NCBI GenBank assembly: GCA_016271365.2
Contig: JADMNL010000028.1
Coordinates: 56,314,001 to 56,378,000 of the forward strand
Source: Neoceratodus forsteri
Lineage: Eukaryota; Chordata; Ceratodontiformes; Ceratodontidae
Reading direction: 5' to 3'
Length of the DNA stretch: 64,000 bases
Shown: in pieces, positions 19,070 to 30,839 of the stretch
How the letters are laid out: each line of letters opens with the position of its first letter
Numbering within the stretch: the first letter of the stretch is position 1
Made by a program: the position numbers and the translations under genes
The notes under the pieces: generated by a model
The model's database searches: none
Told to the model about the DNA's origin: nothing
Seen by the model: the letters and a program-made list of their open reading frames with translations, nothing else

Positions 19070-19760
19070 GTTCAGCTCCTACCTTTGAGCTGGGCTCCAG
19101 TTGGATCAAGTTGAAGATGCGCCATTCACCTCTGCCCATAATGTCTAGTGTCCCCCAAGTCTCCATCCTTGGACCAATCCACTTCACCTTCTTCTTAAAT
19201 ATGAAATTGCCAGCAGATACAGGCCATAAAGGTCTATTGTGTCTGCTTGGGTGCGTAGCTAGTTATACTAAGTAGCTGCCCACCCCCTCACTTCTGGATC
19301 TTTTCCCACATACACGTGTATACAGATGACACAGTTCTATTTTCTTCAGGTGTCTCATTCCCTGAGCTGTGGTCCTCACTCCAGCATGATTTTGGCAACG
19401 TCCAGCATTGGTTCCATGTAAACCAGCTATTACTGAATGCCAAAAATACAGTCTCTCTTACATTCAGCACTAGACAAACATTAGCAAGTCACCAAAATAC
19501 ACTTGTCTTCTCAACTCTTGATGGCAACCTACTTGAACAGGTACTCCATTTCAAGTACATAGGGGTGCTATAGAATCAGAATCTTAGCTTCCCCACCATT
19601 ATTGACACCATACACAAAAGATTTCACCCTAAGCTTGATATGCCGTACTGAGACAAGTCATGCCTTCCTTTTCTGGTCTGCTGTCAGATGATCTTTAAGA
19701 TGGTTTTGCTTATGTTAGACTACACAAATGTAGTATGCACTGCTGCCTCAAAGTCTAAAT
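19070..19760 (+). pseudogene. L2/Rex1-like LINE, RT fragment
   Basis: The plus strand encodes a decayed central piece of RT: SSVPQVSILGPIHFTFFLN (RT box with PQGS altered to PQVS), then after a gap MYTDDTVLFSS (the Y-x-DD active site), WFHVNQLLLNAKNT, and LLEQVLHFKYIGVL, the usual F-KYLGV thumb region. Frameshifts separate the parts. It is the same general type as the longer LINE at 22133-25627, but is a separate fragment. Confidence 0.7.
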
Positions 19761-20440
19761 TTGCAAGACTTGACCCCCATTTTCATTCTTTCTGCTGGTT
19801 TACCCCTTTTTCTCCATCTCTCACCCCTCACTAATCTCTATATGCTAATCTGTCTTTCCCCTCTCTTGAGGCCCTGTGTCTCTTACACTGTTCTGTCTTC
19901 ATTGTCAAAGACTGACTTGTCACTACCCCCACTTACCTCTCCTCACTCTAAGCCCTGTCCTCCCTTCCTCAAAGTGCCTCCATTCTTCTTCTGCTCATTT
20001 CTTTCATATCCCTCACAGTGGTATACTGTTGCTGTAGTGACACTGGCACAGTGAAACCCCCTCCGCGCCAATATCCGCAGCGATGGGGGATTCATTTCAG
20101 TTGACTGTTTGGTGATAGGGGGTAAATATCTAACTCCACTGTTTGTGTGACATGGAGTTAGATATTTTTAGTGGGGGTGTGGGGGTGCCACCCCCATATG
20201 GGGAGGTGCTGGGAAGGCACTGCCACCCCTGCATTGATCGTTGCTGTGTATCCAATCATTCTGGGGATGCAGGGTGTCGACGGGTTCCTGGCACAGTTGA
20301 GGACATCGATGTATTTGTTGTCACACCTGCGACGTAGATCCCCTCGCAGTCTGCCTTCTCTGTCTTCCTATAATTAGGAACAGCCTCCCTCTCCCCATCT
20401 CTCTCTCTTCCACCCTCTAATCTCTCAAGCCACTCATACT
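19761..20440. other. No gene seen; pyrimidine-rich stretch with one hairpin
   Basis: 19761-20030 is rich in C and T with no convincing frame. A 15-bp inverted repeat stands at 20124-20138 and 20153-20167, followed at 20175-20200 by a GGGGGTGCCACCCCC fold. These could belong to a small non-autonomous element starting near 20050, but I could not define its ends. Confidence 0.4.
20124..20167. repeat. 15-bp perfect inverted repeat
   Basis: Left arm AAATATCTAACTCCA and right arm TGGAGTTAGATATTT, separated by a 14-nt loop. Confidence 0.85.
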
Positions 20441-20446
20441 GACAAC

Positions 20447-20750
20447 TTGGAAGCTGCCTGCCCTTGAACGGGGCTGCTTCAGCTTCCCCACAGTCAGCTG
20501 GCACCCAGCTAGCCACCGACTGAGACCAGAACGCCCGACTGCAGCTCCTTGGAAGCTGCCTGCTCTTGAACGGGGCTGCTTCAGCTCCCCCATGGGTGGC
20601 CGGCACCCAGCCAGCCACAGACCAAGACCAGGACACCCACCTGCAGCTCCTTGGAAGCTGCCTGCCCTTGAACGGGGCTGCTTCAGCTCCTCCATGGTCG
20701 GCCGGCACCCAGTCAGCCACCGACGCCCACCTGCAGCTCCTTGGAAGGTA
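20447..20750 (+). repeat. Tandem repeat, about 102-bp unit, three copies
   Basis: Each unit runs TTGGAAGCTGCCTGC, then CTTGAACGGGGCTGCTTCAG, then ACCCACCTGCAGCTCC. The third unit has lost about 10 bp. The flank after the array (20750-20890) recurs after a fourth, separate unit at 21105-21371. Confidence 0.9.
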
Positions 20751-21104
20751 CGGTGACAGTGCAGCCAAACAGAAAATGGGCAATTCCAGCAAACCCGCTC
20801 TGATTGGCCAGGACTTTTCCCCTGCTTTTGCCACCTGGAGCTTTTCACAAATAGATTTTAGATAGAACTAAGCACATTTCAAGTGTCTAATAGAAGTTTT
20901 TCAACTGTATTAGCTGGATTGTAATTTCTACTACTGTTTTAAAGTGCTTACAGATCTTCTGTTTCCTTGCTCCTGAACCCCCCATCCAAGCACTCTGCCT
21001 TGGCGTCGAAAAGTCTAACTCTCCTTTGTCTTGCTAAACTGCTGAATCTAAACCTATCCTACCTCTATGCTATTTAAACCCTGCTATTTTTTTCTTCTCT
21101 CCAG

Positions 21105-21371
21105 CTGCCTGCCCTTGAACGGGGCTGCTTCAGCTCCCCCATGGTCGGCCAGCACCCATCCAGCCACCGACCAAGACCAGGACACCCACCTGCAGCTCCT
21201 TGGAAAGTACAGTGACAGCTCAGCCAATTGGAACACGGGTGCTTCCAGCAAACCCGCTCTGACTGGCCAGGACTTTTCCCCTGTTTTTGCCACCTGGCGC
21301 TTTTTACAAATAGATTTGAGATGGAACTAAGCACATTTCAAGTGTCTAATAGAATTTTTTTTTTTTTTTTG
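21105..21371 (+). repeat. Second copy of the 102-bp unit plus its 3' flank, ending in a T run
   Basis: This repeats the unit and the following roughly 150 bp of 20645-20900 (through CAAGTGTCTAATAG), then runs into about 18 T. Between the two copies, 20900-21104 shows no feature. Position upstream of a LINE ORF suggests monomers of a 5' UTR. Confidence 0.75.
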
Positions 21372-22132
21372 TGGCTAGTTTTCCATTAGCAGGTTATACA
21401 GAGCTGCCACTAGAGGGATTCTTGTTCTTTCATTCTGAAAAATACAGTTCCTTTACTTGCTATATACCTTCCTTCCCACCCTCGAGATCCTCTCGAACTG
21501 GGTAAGACTTCCCTGAACCATGGGACTGCAGAGAGCCATGCTATTGGCCCCACGGTATCTGTACTACACCCTGATTGGATGATCTCTTGCCTCCTGCTCG
21601 GGGATTGGTTCTTGAGCCAGCTAAAACTTTGCTCAGGGCTGCTGCACCCATTCATTTCTATGGCAAACGGCCAAAATTTTACATCCGTCCCTCCCCCCTC
21701 CGACCTTAACTTTATAGACTTTCCTCCATGCCCCCTGGTAACCCTGCCCCCCCACTCATGCTCCATTGGGTACCTGTTTTGGGACCCCCCCATCTTTTAG
21801 TCGCTACTCCCACTCCCTGGCTGCCTGGCCTTCCTGGCTGTATCCTCACTTCCCACTGATCCAGCTACTGCTCTTCCACCCCCTTTTTCCTAGCCCTGCC
21901 AGCCAGTCTTAAATGCCTCCCTCTGCCTACCCTAAATCCTACCTTAATCATGCACCTGCACCATTCTCTACCCCATATTCTATTTCTTCTTGCATGTCTT
22001 TCTCCCCTACTGCAAGCCCCAAAAGTCTGCTTTCCCTCCCTCCCCCACAGCTTCCACATTCCTACATCCTTCCTCCACATAGGCACGCTGCACACTGGTC
22101 ACTGCCCCTTGCCCAGGGTTCATCCTACCACC
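21372..22132 (+). other. No gene seen; probable 5' leader of the following LINE
   Basis: No conserved protein is visible. The stretch becomes C-rich toward 22132 and leads without a break into the LINE reading frame, so it is most simply its untranslated leader. Confidence 0.4.
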
Positions 22133-23025
22133 ATGAAACTGTCCTACACCCACACTGGTCCTAGTCCTCCATTCTGGTCCCCCCTGTCTACGCTTACCCT
22201 CACCCACTATCGTCAATGCTCAGCAATTTCCCGAGATGCTAGCAGGCGAAAGCATTCTCTTAAAGAAATATGCTGCAGCTCCTTGAGGCTAGTCCTCCTC
22301 CTCTTAATGCTGTTAGGCAATGTGCACCCAAACCCTGGTCCATTCTGCTCTAAAGGCACTAATCTGAGCAAGCCTTCGGGTGCCCTCTCATTCATATCAA
22401 TCAACATCAGCAGCTCCCTTCCTAAAATGGATACCCTACAGGCCTTCACCAGCCAACACTGCCCTAACATCCTGGCAGTTGTCAAAACCTGGCTCATGCC
22501 ATCAGTACTGGACCATGCACACAGCCTTCCTGGCTACAACGTCTTTAGGCTGGATTGCCTCTCCAAAAGAGGCAGGGGTTGTGCTCTCTGCCTAAAAGAC
22601 TCCATACGGGGCACCACATCATTACCTTATTCCAGCCCACAACTGCTCGGATACTGCCAGTGAGAATCCTCCTCGGAGCCCAAAACAAAACCCTCACTGC
22701 TGCCACCATCTACATCCCTTCCAAAGAACAGGGAGCTAGACTAGCAGCTGTTCTTGACTTTGTAAAGTCACTCCCACTGGACACCGAATGCATCCTCCTA
22801 GGCGACTTCAACATCAACTGGCCTGCGGCCGATGCTGGTGCACACAGGGATACCATTGCTGCAGTGAACCTCACACAAATGGTTGACTCACCAACCAGGA
22901 AAAATTACAGGACTGGCACTAGCACACTCTTGAACTGGATCCTTACCAGTCACCCATTGTGGATATCTAACACTAATGTCCTCCCTGACTCTGCCAGTGA
23001 CCACTCCCCTGTTAGCTGCATCTGA
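22133..23025 (+). pseudogene. L2/Rex1-like LINE ORF2, N-terminus with 2A-like motif and endonuclease
   Basis: The ATG at 22133 has a good vertebrate context (CCACCATGA). A leucine-rich stretch (LRLVLLLLMLLG) runs straight into NVHPNPGP, a 2A-like motif. Endonuclease follows: FISINI, AVVKTWLM (normally ETWL), then after a frameshift near 22600 CILLGDFNINWPA with the catalytic D and N, and ASDHSPVSC with the SDH catalytic pair. The protein would nick target DNA for primed reverse transcription. The frame break and the altered ETW box mean this copy is dead. It continues into the RT part at 23198. Confidence 0.8.
22319..22342 (+). other. 2A-like (NPGP) translational recoding motif
   Basis: The codons spell NVHPNPGP directly after a leucine-rich run. 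The core N-P-G-P with a preceding V/I-x-x is the pattern at which ribosomes can skip one peptide bond. APE-type LINEs with such motifs near the ORF2 start are described. Activity here is untested, and the usual D before V is N. Confidence 0.6.
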
Positions 23026-24490
23026 TCAAATAAATTCATCAAACAGCCACCAAAAACCATCACCAGCAGGGTTCTACCCCGTGGTCACCTTCCTCGACTC
23101 AAATCTCACCACCTCCATCAAGACTGGTCCCCTATCTTCAATGCAACCAACGTAAACACTGCACTTGACCACTTCATAAACATCTTCACTGTGGCCTGTG
23201 ACACTTAGGTATGCTCCTATTAAGAAACACAAAGTCAAATCACTCAGTAACCCTTGGCTCAGAGGTGACCTCCTCAGAATGCTAAAAACTAGAGACCACC
23301 TATGGGAGCTGGCCAGAAACTCTGGAAGGCAAAACTACAAACGTGCCCGCAATGACTGCACCAAAACCATCCAGCAAATGAAGTCCACCTACTATAAGCA
23401 TGCCCTATCAAACTCCTGGGGCAATGGTCAGGAATTCTAGAAGAACATAAAGGAACTCACCGGGAATCAACCCAAAACCCCTGATCAATACTCAACCTCA
23501 ACAGAACCACAACCCTCAACCCAAAAACCATTGCAGATACCTTTAACAAAGCCTTTACTGACCTCAGCGCTGTCCCTCCCCAGGACTACTTCAAAGATTT
23601 TGAAGCCCCTCTGTCCGCAATGAACACTACTCCCACCAGCTCCCCCCAATTCTACTTCAAAGCAGTCAAAGCTCACCAAGTACGCAAATATGTTACCAAA
23701 GCCCTTGGTAAATCAAGATTCAGTAATGACTCCCTTGATCTCAAAATCCTGTCTCTCAAACTTGATGAAGTGCTTAGTCCGCTGACCAGAATTTTCAACC
23801 TCTCCCTCAGCCAGTTCCCAAACAGATGGAAATCTGCCACTGTCACCCCAATCCATAAAAGTGGTGACAAAACTGCCCATGATAACTACAGACCTATCTC
23901 CCTACTACCCCCACTCTCCAAGACACTAGAAACGCATCTTCTCAGACCAGCTCCCAAAATACCTGGATACGTACAACATCCTGTGCAAGCAACAGCAAGG
24001 GTTCCGCAAAGGTCACAGCACCTCCACAGCCCTACTTGAATTCACCGGCGCAATCCACAACGCACTTGACTCAGGTGAACTACTAGGCTCAATCTACATT
24101 GACTTAACTAAAGCCTTTGACACCGTCATCACCGCCTCCTACTTGTCCAGCTTCAGAACACTGGGCTGTCAACCGACTCCAATGGCTGGTTTAAGAGCTA
24201 CCTTGAAGAACATTCCCAAACAGTAAGAATTGCTGATACACTCTTGGAACCTAGACTGGTCTGCTCAGGAGTCCCCCAGGGCTCTATTCTGGGACCCCTC
24301 CTCTTCAGCCTATTCTTAAACTCACTACCGGACAGCTGCCCAGAACAAATAATTCTCTACACCGAAGATGCTTTGATCCTTACCTCAGACCCCGATCCAA
24401 TCCAATTACAAAATAAACTTCAGCGGCCTTCCTTCATCAAATCCTGGTTCCTAAATCATAAACTGCTTCTCAGTCAGAAAAAAACCTAGT
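23026..24490 (+). pseudogene. L2/Rex1-like LINE reverse transcriptase
   Basis: After the linker (NPWLRGDLLRMLKTRDHLW at 23240-23310) come the RT boxes in order: ATVTPIHKSGDK and NYRPISLLPPLSK (23830-23930), IDLTKAFDTV near 24090 (first catalytic D), SGVPQGSILGPLLFSLFLN (24265-24320), and the active site as YTEDALIL where functional enzymes have Y-x-DD. The acidic pair is therefore altered. Several frameshifts separate these blocks. A roughly 150-nt pile of changes near 24000-24040 garbles the QQGFRKG box. Confidence 0.8.
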
Positions 24491-25047
24491 CTATGGTCTT
24501 CTGCAGCCCCCACAACAAAACCAAAGAACTCCACCTCTCCATTGCAACCGAACAAGGAGCCGTCCTGGAGCAAGCACAATCGTTTAAGTACCTCGGCATC
24601 ACCATTGATCCCCACCTATCATACGCTGTCCATATCAGCAGTGTTGCAAAGTCTGCCAATGCAAGGTTAGGCATATTATTCTGGCACAGAAAACACTTAA
24701 CCCCTGAAGCACTGTCAGTGGCCGTCCAAAGCTCCATCGTCAGCATCACAGACTATGGTCTTATCATATATGGGTCTGCAACTTCAACTGCTCTCAAACG
24801 TATCACGACCTCCCTGAATATGGCCAGTCATCTCATCACTGGCTCATGTCGCCATACCCATACATGTGACCTTTATTCTCAATCTGGATGGCTTCAACTG
24901 GACAAACGCATAAAATACCAAACCTGCATCACAGCCAAGAAAATTATAATGGGGCTTGCCCCACCTGGTGTCTGTGCCCTCCTTAAGCATAGAAATAGGA
25001 ACATCACTACAAGGAGATCTAATTCCCATCTACTACATATCCCATGA
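24491..25047 (+). pseudogene. L2/Rex1-like LINE ORF2 C-terminal domain
   Basis: This is the open stretch downstream of the RT palm. FKYLGITIDPHLSYAVHIS is the thumb motif, followed by LGILFWHRKHLTPEAL, SIVSITDYGLIIYGSAT and WLQLDKRIKYQTCITAKKI. This layout is standard for the CR1/L2/Rex1 group after RT. It is in frame for 184 codons but is cut off from the RT part by a stop at 24487-24489. Confidence 0.8.
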
Positions 25048-25627
25048 TGTCACATGACCCAAGGAAAAAGATCATTCGCCTATCGAACATCCAACTGGCT
25101 CAACTCTCTTGGCAGCGACATAGCAACCGCTCCAACACTCGGCTTCTTCAAGTACAAGCTGCACCTCTCACTGTTTGTATCCTGTGATTGCCCATCTTAA
25201 CATTTCCACTGTTCCAGCTGCACATGCCCCAGCACCCAGCACTTACAATCAGTCTTTGCACCCCTAGCACCTTACCTGTCTATTCCCTCGACAAGGCCCC
25301 CTGGCTGCACTGTCTCCCACCCTCACCCACCTCCCCCTATATCTCCACCCTGCCCCACCCCAACCACCTCCCATACTCCCCACTCCCTGCACCTCCTTCC
25401 AACCCCTCAATCTCCTACGCTCACTTCCTCCCCACCCACCTCCCTTCCTTGTCTTGCTCATAGCTCAAGTCCTTGTACTGGTTATTACATGTCTTTTAGT
25501 CAATGACTATATGTTTGTAACTAAAACTGATGACTGTTGCACACACTGATGTAGAACCTTTGTGAAAGAGCCTCAGATTAACGGTATTGTAATCCTAGAT
25601 TGAAATAAATAAAAAACTTCATTAAAG
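25048..25627 (+). other. LINE C-terminal remnant and 3' end
   Basis: Broken coding remnants (SNWLNSLGSDI-like near 25085-25120) give way to a C-rich region and a 3' end reading TGTAATCCTAGATTG and then AAATAAATAAAAAAC. A3-5T-like short tails are common at 3' ends in this LINE group. Confidence 0.55.
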
Positions 25628-25966
25628 AATGCACCTGCAGATCTACTTCTTCCTCTTCTCTCCACATTACAACATTATCACATCTGATCCATTCCCCGCC
25701 ATTAAACCTGTTTTACCATTTCTTTTGCCTACTGTATTGCTTCATCTCAACATACTCTACTCTGAATTTGATGCCCTATTAGTTCTAAACAGATGTCTTG
25801 TCTGACATTAGTGGATTGCTCCTTTAGCTCTCAACCTGACTTCCCCATAACCAATGTACATGTACACTTTTTGCAGTGTTTTGTCTTTCTCTGAAATGAA
25901 TTACTTGCACTATGATTTTATTGTACATATTCATGCACCTGTTATTGTCACTGTGTTATTGCTTTC
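25628..25966. other. No feature seen
   Basis: AT-rich sequence between the LINE 3' end and the DIRS-3 left end. I see no coding, repeat or RNA signal. Confidence 0.4.
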
Positions 25967-26130
25967 AAACAACATGAAGTCTTGCTGTATTCTGACATTA
26001 TGCAGTTAGCCCCAGCACTTGAACTGCTCCAGTGAGGAAAGAGTTAACTCTATGCCAAAGCATAGAACATTGAGCTCGAACTCGGTTCAAACCTCTGTCT
26101 GCTGCACTTTGAAGTGTAACCATCAGATTC
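25967..26130 (+). repeat. DIRS-3 left inverted terminal repeat
   Basis: Begins AAACAACATGAAGTCTTGC. Reverse complement of 34849-35000, with the TATGCCAAAGCATA palindrome in place of the CCATGCCAGGCATGG of DIRS-2. Confidence 0.88.
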
Positions 26131-26521
26131 TTTACTCCACCTAACTGAACAGTCGGTTCGGAGATCTCTCCTTCGCTATTGGGTCGGTCCAGTAAAAACA
26201 TTGGTTTTAAACCGCTTTTTTCATTTATTTCTTCGGTTCAGATCCCTGTCTGTGGTACAGTAAGTACTTTAGGTAGTGCACTAGTGCTGAATTTGTGGAG
26301 ATTGTAAAATAAATATTTTAAATCGGTTCAGCTGAACCGGTTGTCTGTTATTTTATCTTGTTTTTTTCTTTGAGTAAAATTAGTGTGAGATACCAGTCCT
26401 TATCCGTTCTAAAAAAAAAAAATGTATTTTATCATTTTTTTTCCCCCAACACCCATTACACAGTTAGGAACTGACATGGGGGTCTTGCCTGGCTGTTGCC
26501 GAAAAAAGGCTAAGTTGCAGG

Positions 26522-28100
26522 ATGGCTTCGTCTGAGAAACCCAAGAGAAAAACTGGGCCCACTGGGTTTCAACACTGCAGTGAGTGTGGGGAGGCCTTTG
26601 CTAAGGCTGATCCCCACACCACCTGTGTTTACTGTCTGGGTTTTGACTACCTGGATTCAGACTGCCAAATCTGTAAAAACTTTCCTAGGGCCACCCTGGA
26701 TAAAAGATTGGGCAAGCTTAGGGAATAGGAGGCCGAGAAGTCCGCTGACCCGGATGGCCAGCTGAGTTCAGTTCCGACCAAACCTGAGGGAGTGCCCATT
26801 GACCTGGGCAAGACTCCCTCAGGCAAACAGAGAGCAGATCCTGAGGCATCAGTTCCAGCAAAAAGAAAGGAAAAGGAGAAATCGGCCAGTTCAGATCCAG
26901 AACCTCATCGTCCAGCTGCCGAGCCAGAGTGATTAGTATAGTTGAATCACTCTGTTCGATTCCGGCTGATCCGACGCCTCCCAGTAGGCATTGGGTTCGG
27001 TTGGTTCCGCCGGTTCAGGATTATTCCTGAAGACTATTACAAACTGGATTGGAGGGGATGAAGATGATGATGATGGTGGAAGGTCTGGATGAGCCCATAG
27101 AACAGGACATATCCCCAGACAGACCTTCTGGTGTTTCCCCTCATAGGATTTCTGAGTCCCCTTGCCACTTTATGTTCTACAAAAAAGTGGCAGAAACCAT
27201 CCAACTCCCTCTGGATGAAGGTGTTGAGGAGCAAGAGGAGCCTGACTATGTGCAGAGTCCAAGAGGTTGTCTATTCCCCTTCGCAAATCCTTTGAGAAAC
27301 AGACACAGAAGTTACTTAAGACTCCAAATTCTTTACCTCCTGTGGGTAGGCGAATGGACAAGAGGTATATGTTGTCAGGACCAGGTATGGAGTACTTATA
27401 CCAACAATGCAACCGTGTTGGGGTCATGCAGGCTGCAGCCTGTGATAAGGCTAACATATGCTTGTCTTCACACCCCCCAGATAAAGGCTCCAGGAAGCTG
27501 GATGCCATGGCTAAAAAACAGTACATGGCATCTTCTTTGGGACTCAGGCAGGCTAACTGTTTGGCCTATACAGCCAGATACCAGAAGTCCAGATGGGATA
27601 CTTTTCTGGAACTGGCTAAACAGGCTTCCCCCCCAGCTTGCCAAAGAGTTGGAGGAGGTGGCTGCTGATGGGATTGAGGCATCTAAGATTGTTTCATGCT
27701 GCTGTGGACTCCAATAATGTGTCATCACGAGTCATGACTACATCTGTGGCTTTTCGGAGATTGGCTTGGCTCAGATGTACTAGCCTCTCACAGGACACCC
27801 AGGCTAAGGCCATGGATTTTCCTGTGGTGGATAATTCTCTGTTTTGGGAGCAGACAGAGAATTATATGAAGAAAATGGATGCGTACAGGACCACCTACAG
27901 GAGTGCACAGGCCAAGGAAAGGCACACAACTCAGAAGCAGCAATCTAGGGGCAGGGGCAAGCCCTTTCACAGGCTTTTTTACCAGGCACAGGCCTCATCT
28001 CATTTTCCTCAGGGGGTTCTTCAGAGGGAGAGGTAGAAGGGGGATGAGCAGGGCTGCATCGTCCTCTCAGTCTAAGGCTTCTGCCAAGCAGACACCCTGA
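26522..28100 (+). pseudogene. gag: DIRS-3 gag, N-terminal zinc cluster best preserved
   Basis: Reads MASSEKPKRK, then CSECGEAFAKADPH, CVYCLGFDYLDSDCQIC: paired cysteines in a C-x2-C-x4-[H/Y]-x4-C knuckle followed by C-x2-C. In DIRS-3 the histidine is Y, but DIRS-5 keeps it (CLGFDH). A stop follows at residue 69. The capsid-like block resumes at 27350 with DKRYMLSGPGMEY, VMQAAACDKANICLSSHPPD and RKLDAMAKKQY. The basic tail QGVLQRER / GRGRRGMSR is near 28010-28060. Frame changes occur near 26730, 27250, 27620 and 28000. Confidence 0.8.
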
Positions 28101-29575
28101 TGTGTCAGCCTGGGTAGACTCCCCAATTCCTGTAGGAAGCAGGCTGCCTTACTACTTCCAGGACTGGAAGTCTGTTACCTCAGACAAGTGGGTCCTGGAG
28201 GTAGTAGGCTAGGGACTGGCCCTCAGCTTCAAAGAATTTCCAAAGCTGAGGGTCAGGTTCTTTACACCTGCAAACATCTCTGAAACCATTGCCCTAGAGG
28301 CAGAGGTTTCACCTCTGCTGGCTCTCAGAGTCATAAAGTAAGTTCCTACACCTCACGGGGCAATGGTCTATACTCCAGATACCTCCTTACCCAGAAAGAA
28401 ACAGGGAAGTGGCTGCCCATCCCAGATTTAAGATACTTAAACAAGCACCTAGTAAAGTTAAAATTCAAAATGCTGACTAGAAATAATTCTTCCCTCTCTA
28501 AGGCCAGGGGACTGGCTAGCCTCCCTGGACCTAAAGGATGACTATTTTCTCATTTCTGTCAGATACTCCCACAGAAAGTACCTCAGGTTCGAACTGCCTT
28601 CAGGCCATTATCAGTTCAAAGTAATGCCCTTCGGCCTAACATCAGCTCCAAGGGTGTTTACAAAATGCCTAGCAGTAGTAGTGGCCTTTCTAAGGAGACA
28701 AACCATTTCCATATTCCCATACCTGGATGACTGGCTCGTGTGGGTCAGTCTCCAAACCAAGTCAAGTCAAATTTGCAAGTGACCCAACAAATGTTCACTT
28801 CTTTAGGATTCCTCCTCAGTCTTCCCAAATCAGTTCTCGAGCCAGTGCAACTCTTGGCCTTCATGGGGGAGAGTTGGATACTGTCAAAGCAAGAGCCTTC
28901 CTCCCTCTGGCAAGGGTAAAGGCCATTATAGAGCTGGCTTCTTCTTTCCACCTTCTGGTGTCTTGACTAGCAAGGCATTTCCTTCAGCTCCTGCAGTGGT
29001 CCAAGGAGCCAGATTTCAGATGAGACATCCAGTTCTATTTGAGGGTTTTTTGGTCTCAAAAAGATCCTCTAACCAACTTATTCCAGTGACTCAGACTGTG
29101 ATCCAGGCTCCAGTGGTGGTTGGATCAGGACAGCCTCAGCCAAGGGGGGTTCCATTGATCACTCGGTCTCATTCTGTGGTTCTAACCATGGATGCTTCTC
29201 TCCTGGGGTGGCGAGCTCACCTGGGAGCCCTCACAACTCAGGGAGTGTGGTCCCCTCAAGAGTCTCTTCTCCATACCAATCTTCTGGAGCTCAGGGCAGT
29301 TTACCTGGCTCTACAAGCCTTCTTGGTCTCAGTACAGAACAAGGTGGTTCAGGTCAGAACAGACACCACCACCACCATGTGGTACATCAAGAAGCAGGAA
29401 GGCACTTAGTCTATGGCCTTGTGCATGGAAGCCATGAAATGATGGTCCCTGGCTTATTCTCTACAGACCTGTCTGGTAGCAGTCCACCTTCCAGGGAAGG
29501 ACAATGTGCTAGCAGATGCATTGAGCAGGATTTCCCAGGGCCATCACAAATGGTCCCTGGATCACTAGCGTTAAA
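28101..29575 (+). pseudogene. DIRS-3 reverse transcriptase/RNase H, decayed
   Basis: Matching blocks of the DIRS-2 protein appear in order but in shifting frames: DWKSVTSDKWVLEVV (28160), SLDLKDDYFL (28525; the usual DAYFH is damaged), FKVMPFGLTSAPRVF (28615), FPYLDDWLVWV (28710, YLDD intact), TMDASLLGWRAH (29190, RNase H first D), LLELRAVYLAL (29280), RTDTTTTMWYIKKQ (29360) and VLADALSRISQGHH (29510). A stop follows the IKKQEGT block at 29407-29409. Function is excluded by at least six lesions. Confidence 0.8.
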
Positions 29576-30249
29576 AGTGATTTTTTTCAAGGTGGGGCAC
29601 TCCATAGATAGATCTCTTTGCAGCCCCAGACAATCATCAACTTCCCCTCTTTTGTTGCAGACAGTCTTGGGTTCAGTTCCCCTGGATGCTCTAATTCTGG
29701 ATTTGGAGGGAACATTTCTGCATGTCTTTCCTCCTTTTCCTCTACCGTTCAAAGTCCTGGTCAAGATAAGGCCACAATCTTGCAAAATGATCCTGATTAC
29801 TGTAGACTGGTCCAGACAGCCTTGGTATCCCCTGTTGCTGTCCCTAGCAGTCCATCTCCCCAATCTCTCCCCAGGAATCACAACCTGTTAACCTCTTCTC
29901 AGGGGAGGATTTGGTACCCCAACCTTCAGTCTCTCAATCTCAAGGCATAGCTCTTGAAGAGCTAGAATATGCAAATTTGCATCTGTCTCAAGGGGTTCTG
30001 GACATTCTCAAAGTCTCTCAAAAACCTGCCACCAGAAAAACCTATAACTCCAAATTGAAAAGATTCAGCATTTGGTGTTCCAATATGCACATATCCCCAG
30101 AAACTGCTGACTTGTCTACAGTTCTGGATTACATCAATTCATCTTAATGACTTAGACTCGAACCAGCTACCCTCAAAGTACGCTAGTCAGCTGTTTCTGC
30201 ATTTCTGTCAGTGGGAAAGCCCTCATCACTGGCATCAAGAGGGAGAGGC
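29208..30249 (+). pseudogene. DIRS-3 tyrosine recombinase, 5' part (before the CR1)
   Basis: The frame overlapping RNase H is open at 29208-29891 with the same S/P/Q-rich character and landmarks as in DIRS-2 (VVPSRVSSPYQSSGAQ, HHVVHQEAGRHLVYGLVH). It continues at 29911-30147 into the core-binding domain (ANLHLSQGVLDILKVSQKP, SKLKRFSIWCSN). The CR1 insertion begins about 30250, after GKPSS. The rest is at 33666-34435. Confidence 0.78.
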
Positions 30250-30263
30250 ATAGTCGCATTTGG

Positions 30264-30690
30264 GTGGAGGCCAAGCCAGGAATGACAGCAGAAAGGGTGG
30301 GACAGTCTGTTCTGAAATATGCTAGAAGGGGTAGGGACAAGCCTCATTTAATTATGCATCTTGGGACAGATGACCTGGCTGACAAGACAGTAGATACAGT
30401 CCAGAGGAGGTTTGAGGAACTAGCACAATTATGTGAGAGGGCAGAAAGATCAGTAACTTTTTCAGAGATGCTTCCCATGCCAAAGGCAAGCACAACAAGA
30501 AAGCTGAGAATAGAGGAATTTAATGGATGGCTAAGAACATGGTGTTGTGCTAAAGGGTATGGGCTGTTGGGGGTGGGGAGGGACCTGGGAGGACAGTAGT
30601 CTATGCCAGGACAGACTACACTTGAGTGAGGAGGGAAAGAAAGTGTTGAAACAGAGGATGGAGGAGTACATAGAGAAGTTGGGAATTTAA
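30264..30690 (+). pseudogene. CR1 ORF1 esterase fragment
   Basis: The 5' part, including the nucleophile motif GDS, is missing. What remains reads HLIMHLGTDDLADKTV (motif III, GTND read here as GTDD), RFEELAQLCERAERSVTFSE, FNGWLRTWCCAKGYGLLGV and the end of the protein near 30690. The D-x-L-H motif near 30610 is spread over a stop. This corresponds to the hydrolase domain found whole at 42067-43014 on the other strand. Confidence 0.72.
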
Positions 30691-30839
30691 ACTAGGAGTA
30701 GGGGTGGCAGTTGGGGAAGAGATATCACGGAGAACACAGGTTGGGAAACCATATGAGCTTACTCCCATAACAGTGACAAAGGACAAATAGCAAGTACTGT
30801 TGGTGATGCTAGGAAAGGAGGGCAGGATGGGGGGGGGAA

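Noticed and set aside
20256..20834. A 192-codon minus-strand frame with repeated peptide units.
   Set aside because: It is the translation of the 102-bp tandem repeat; no domain is seen and the frame breaks in the fourth unit.
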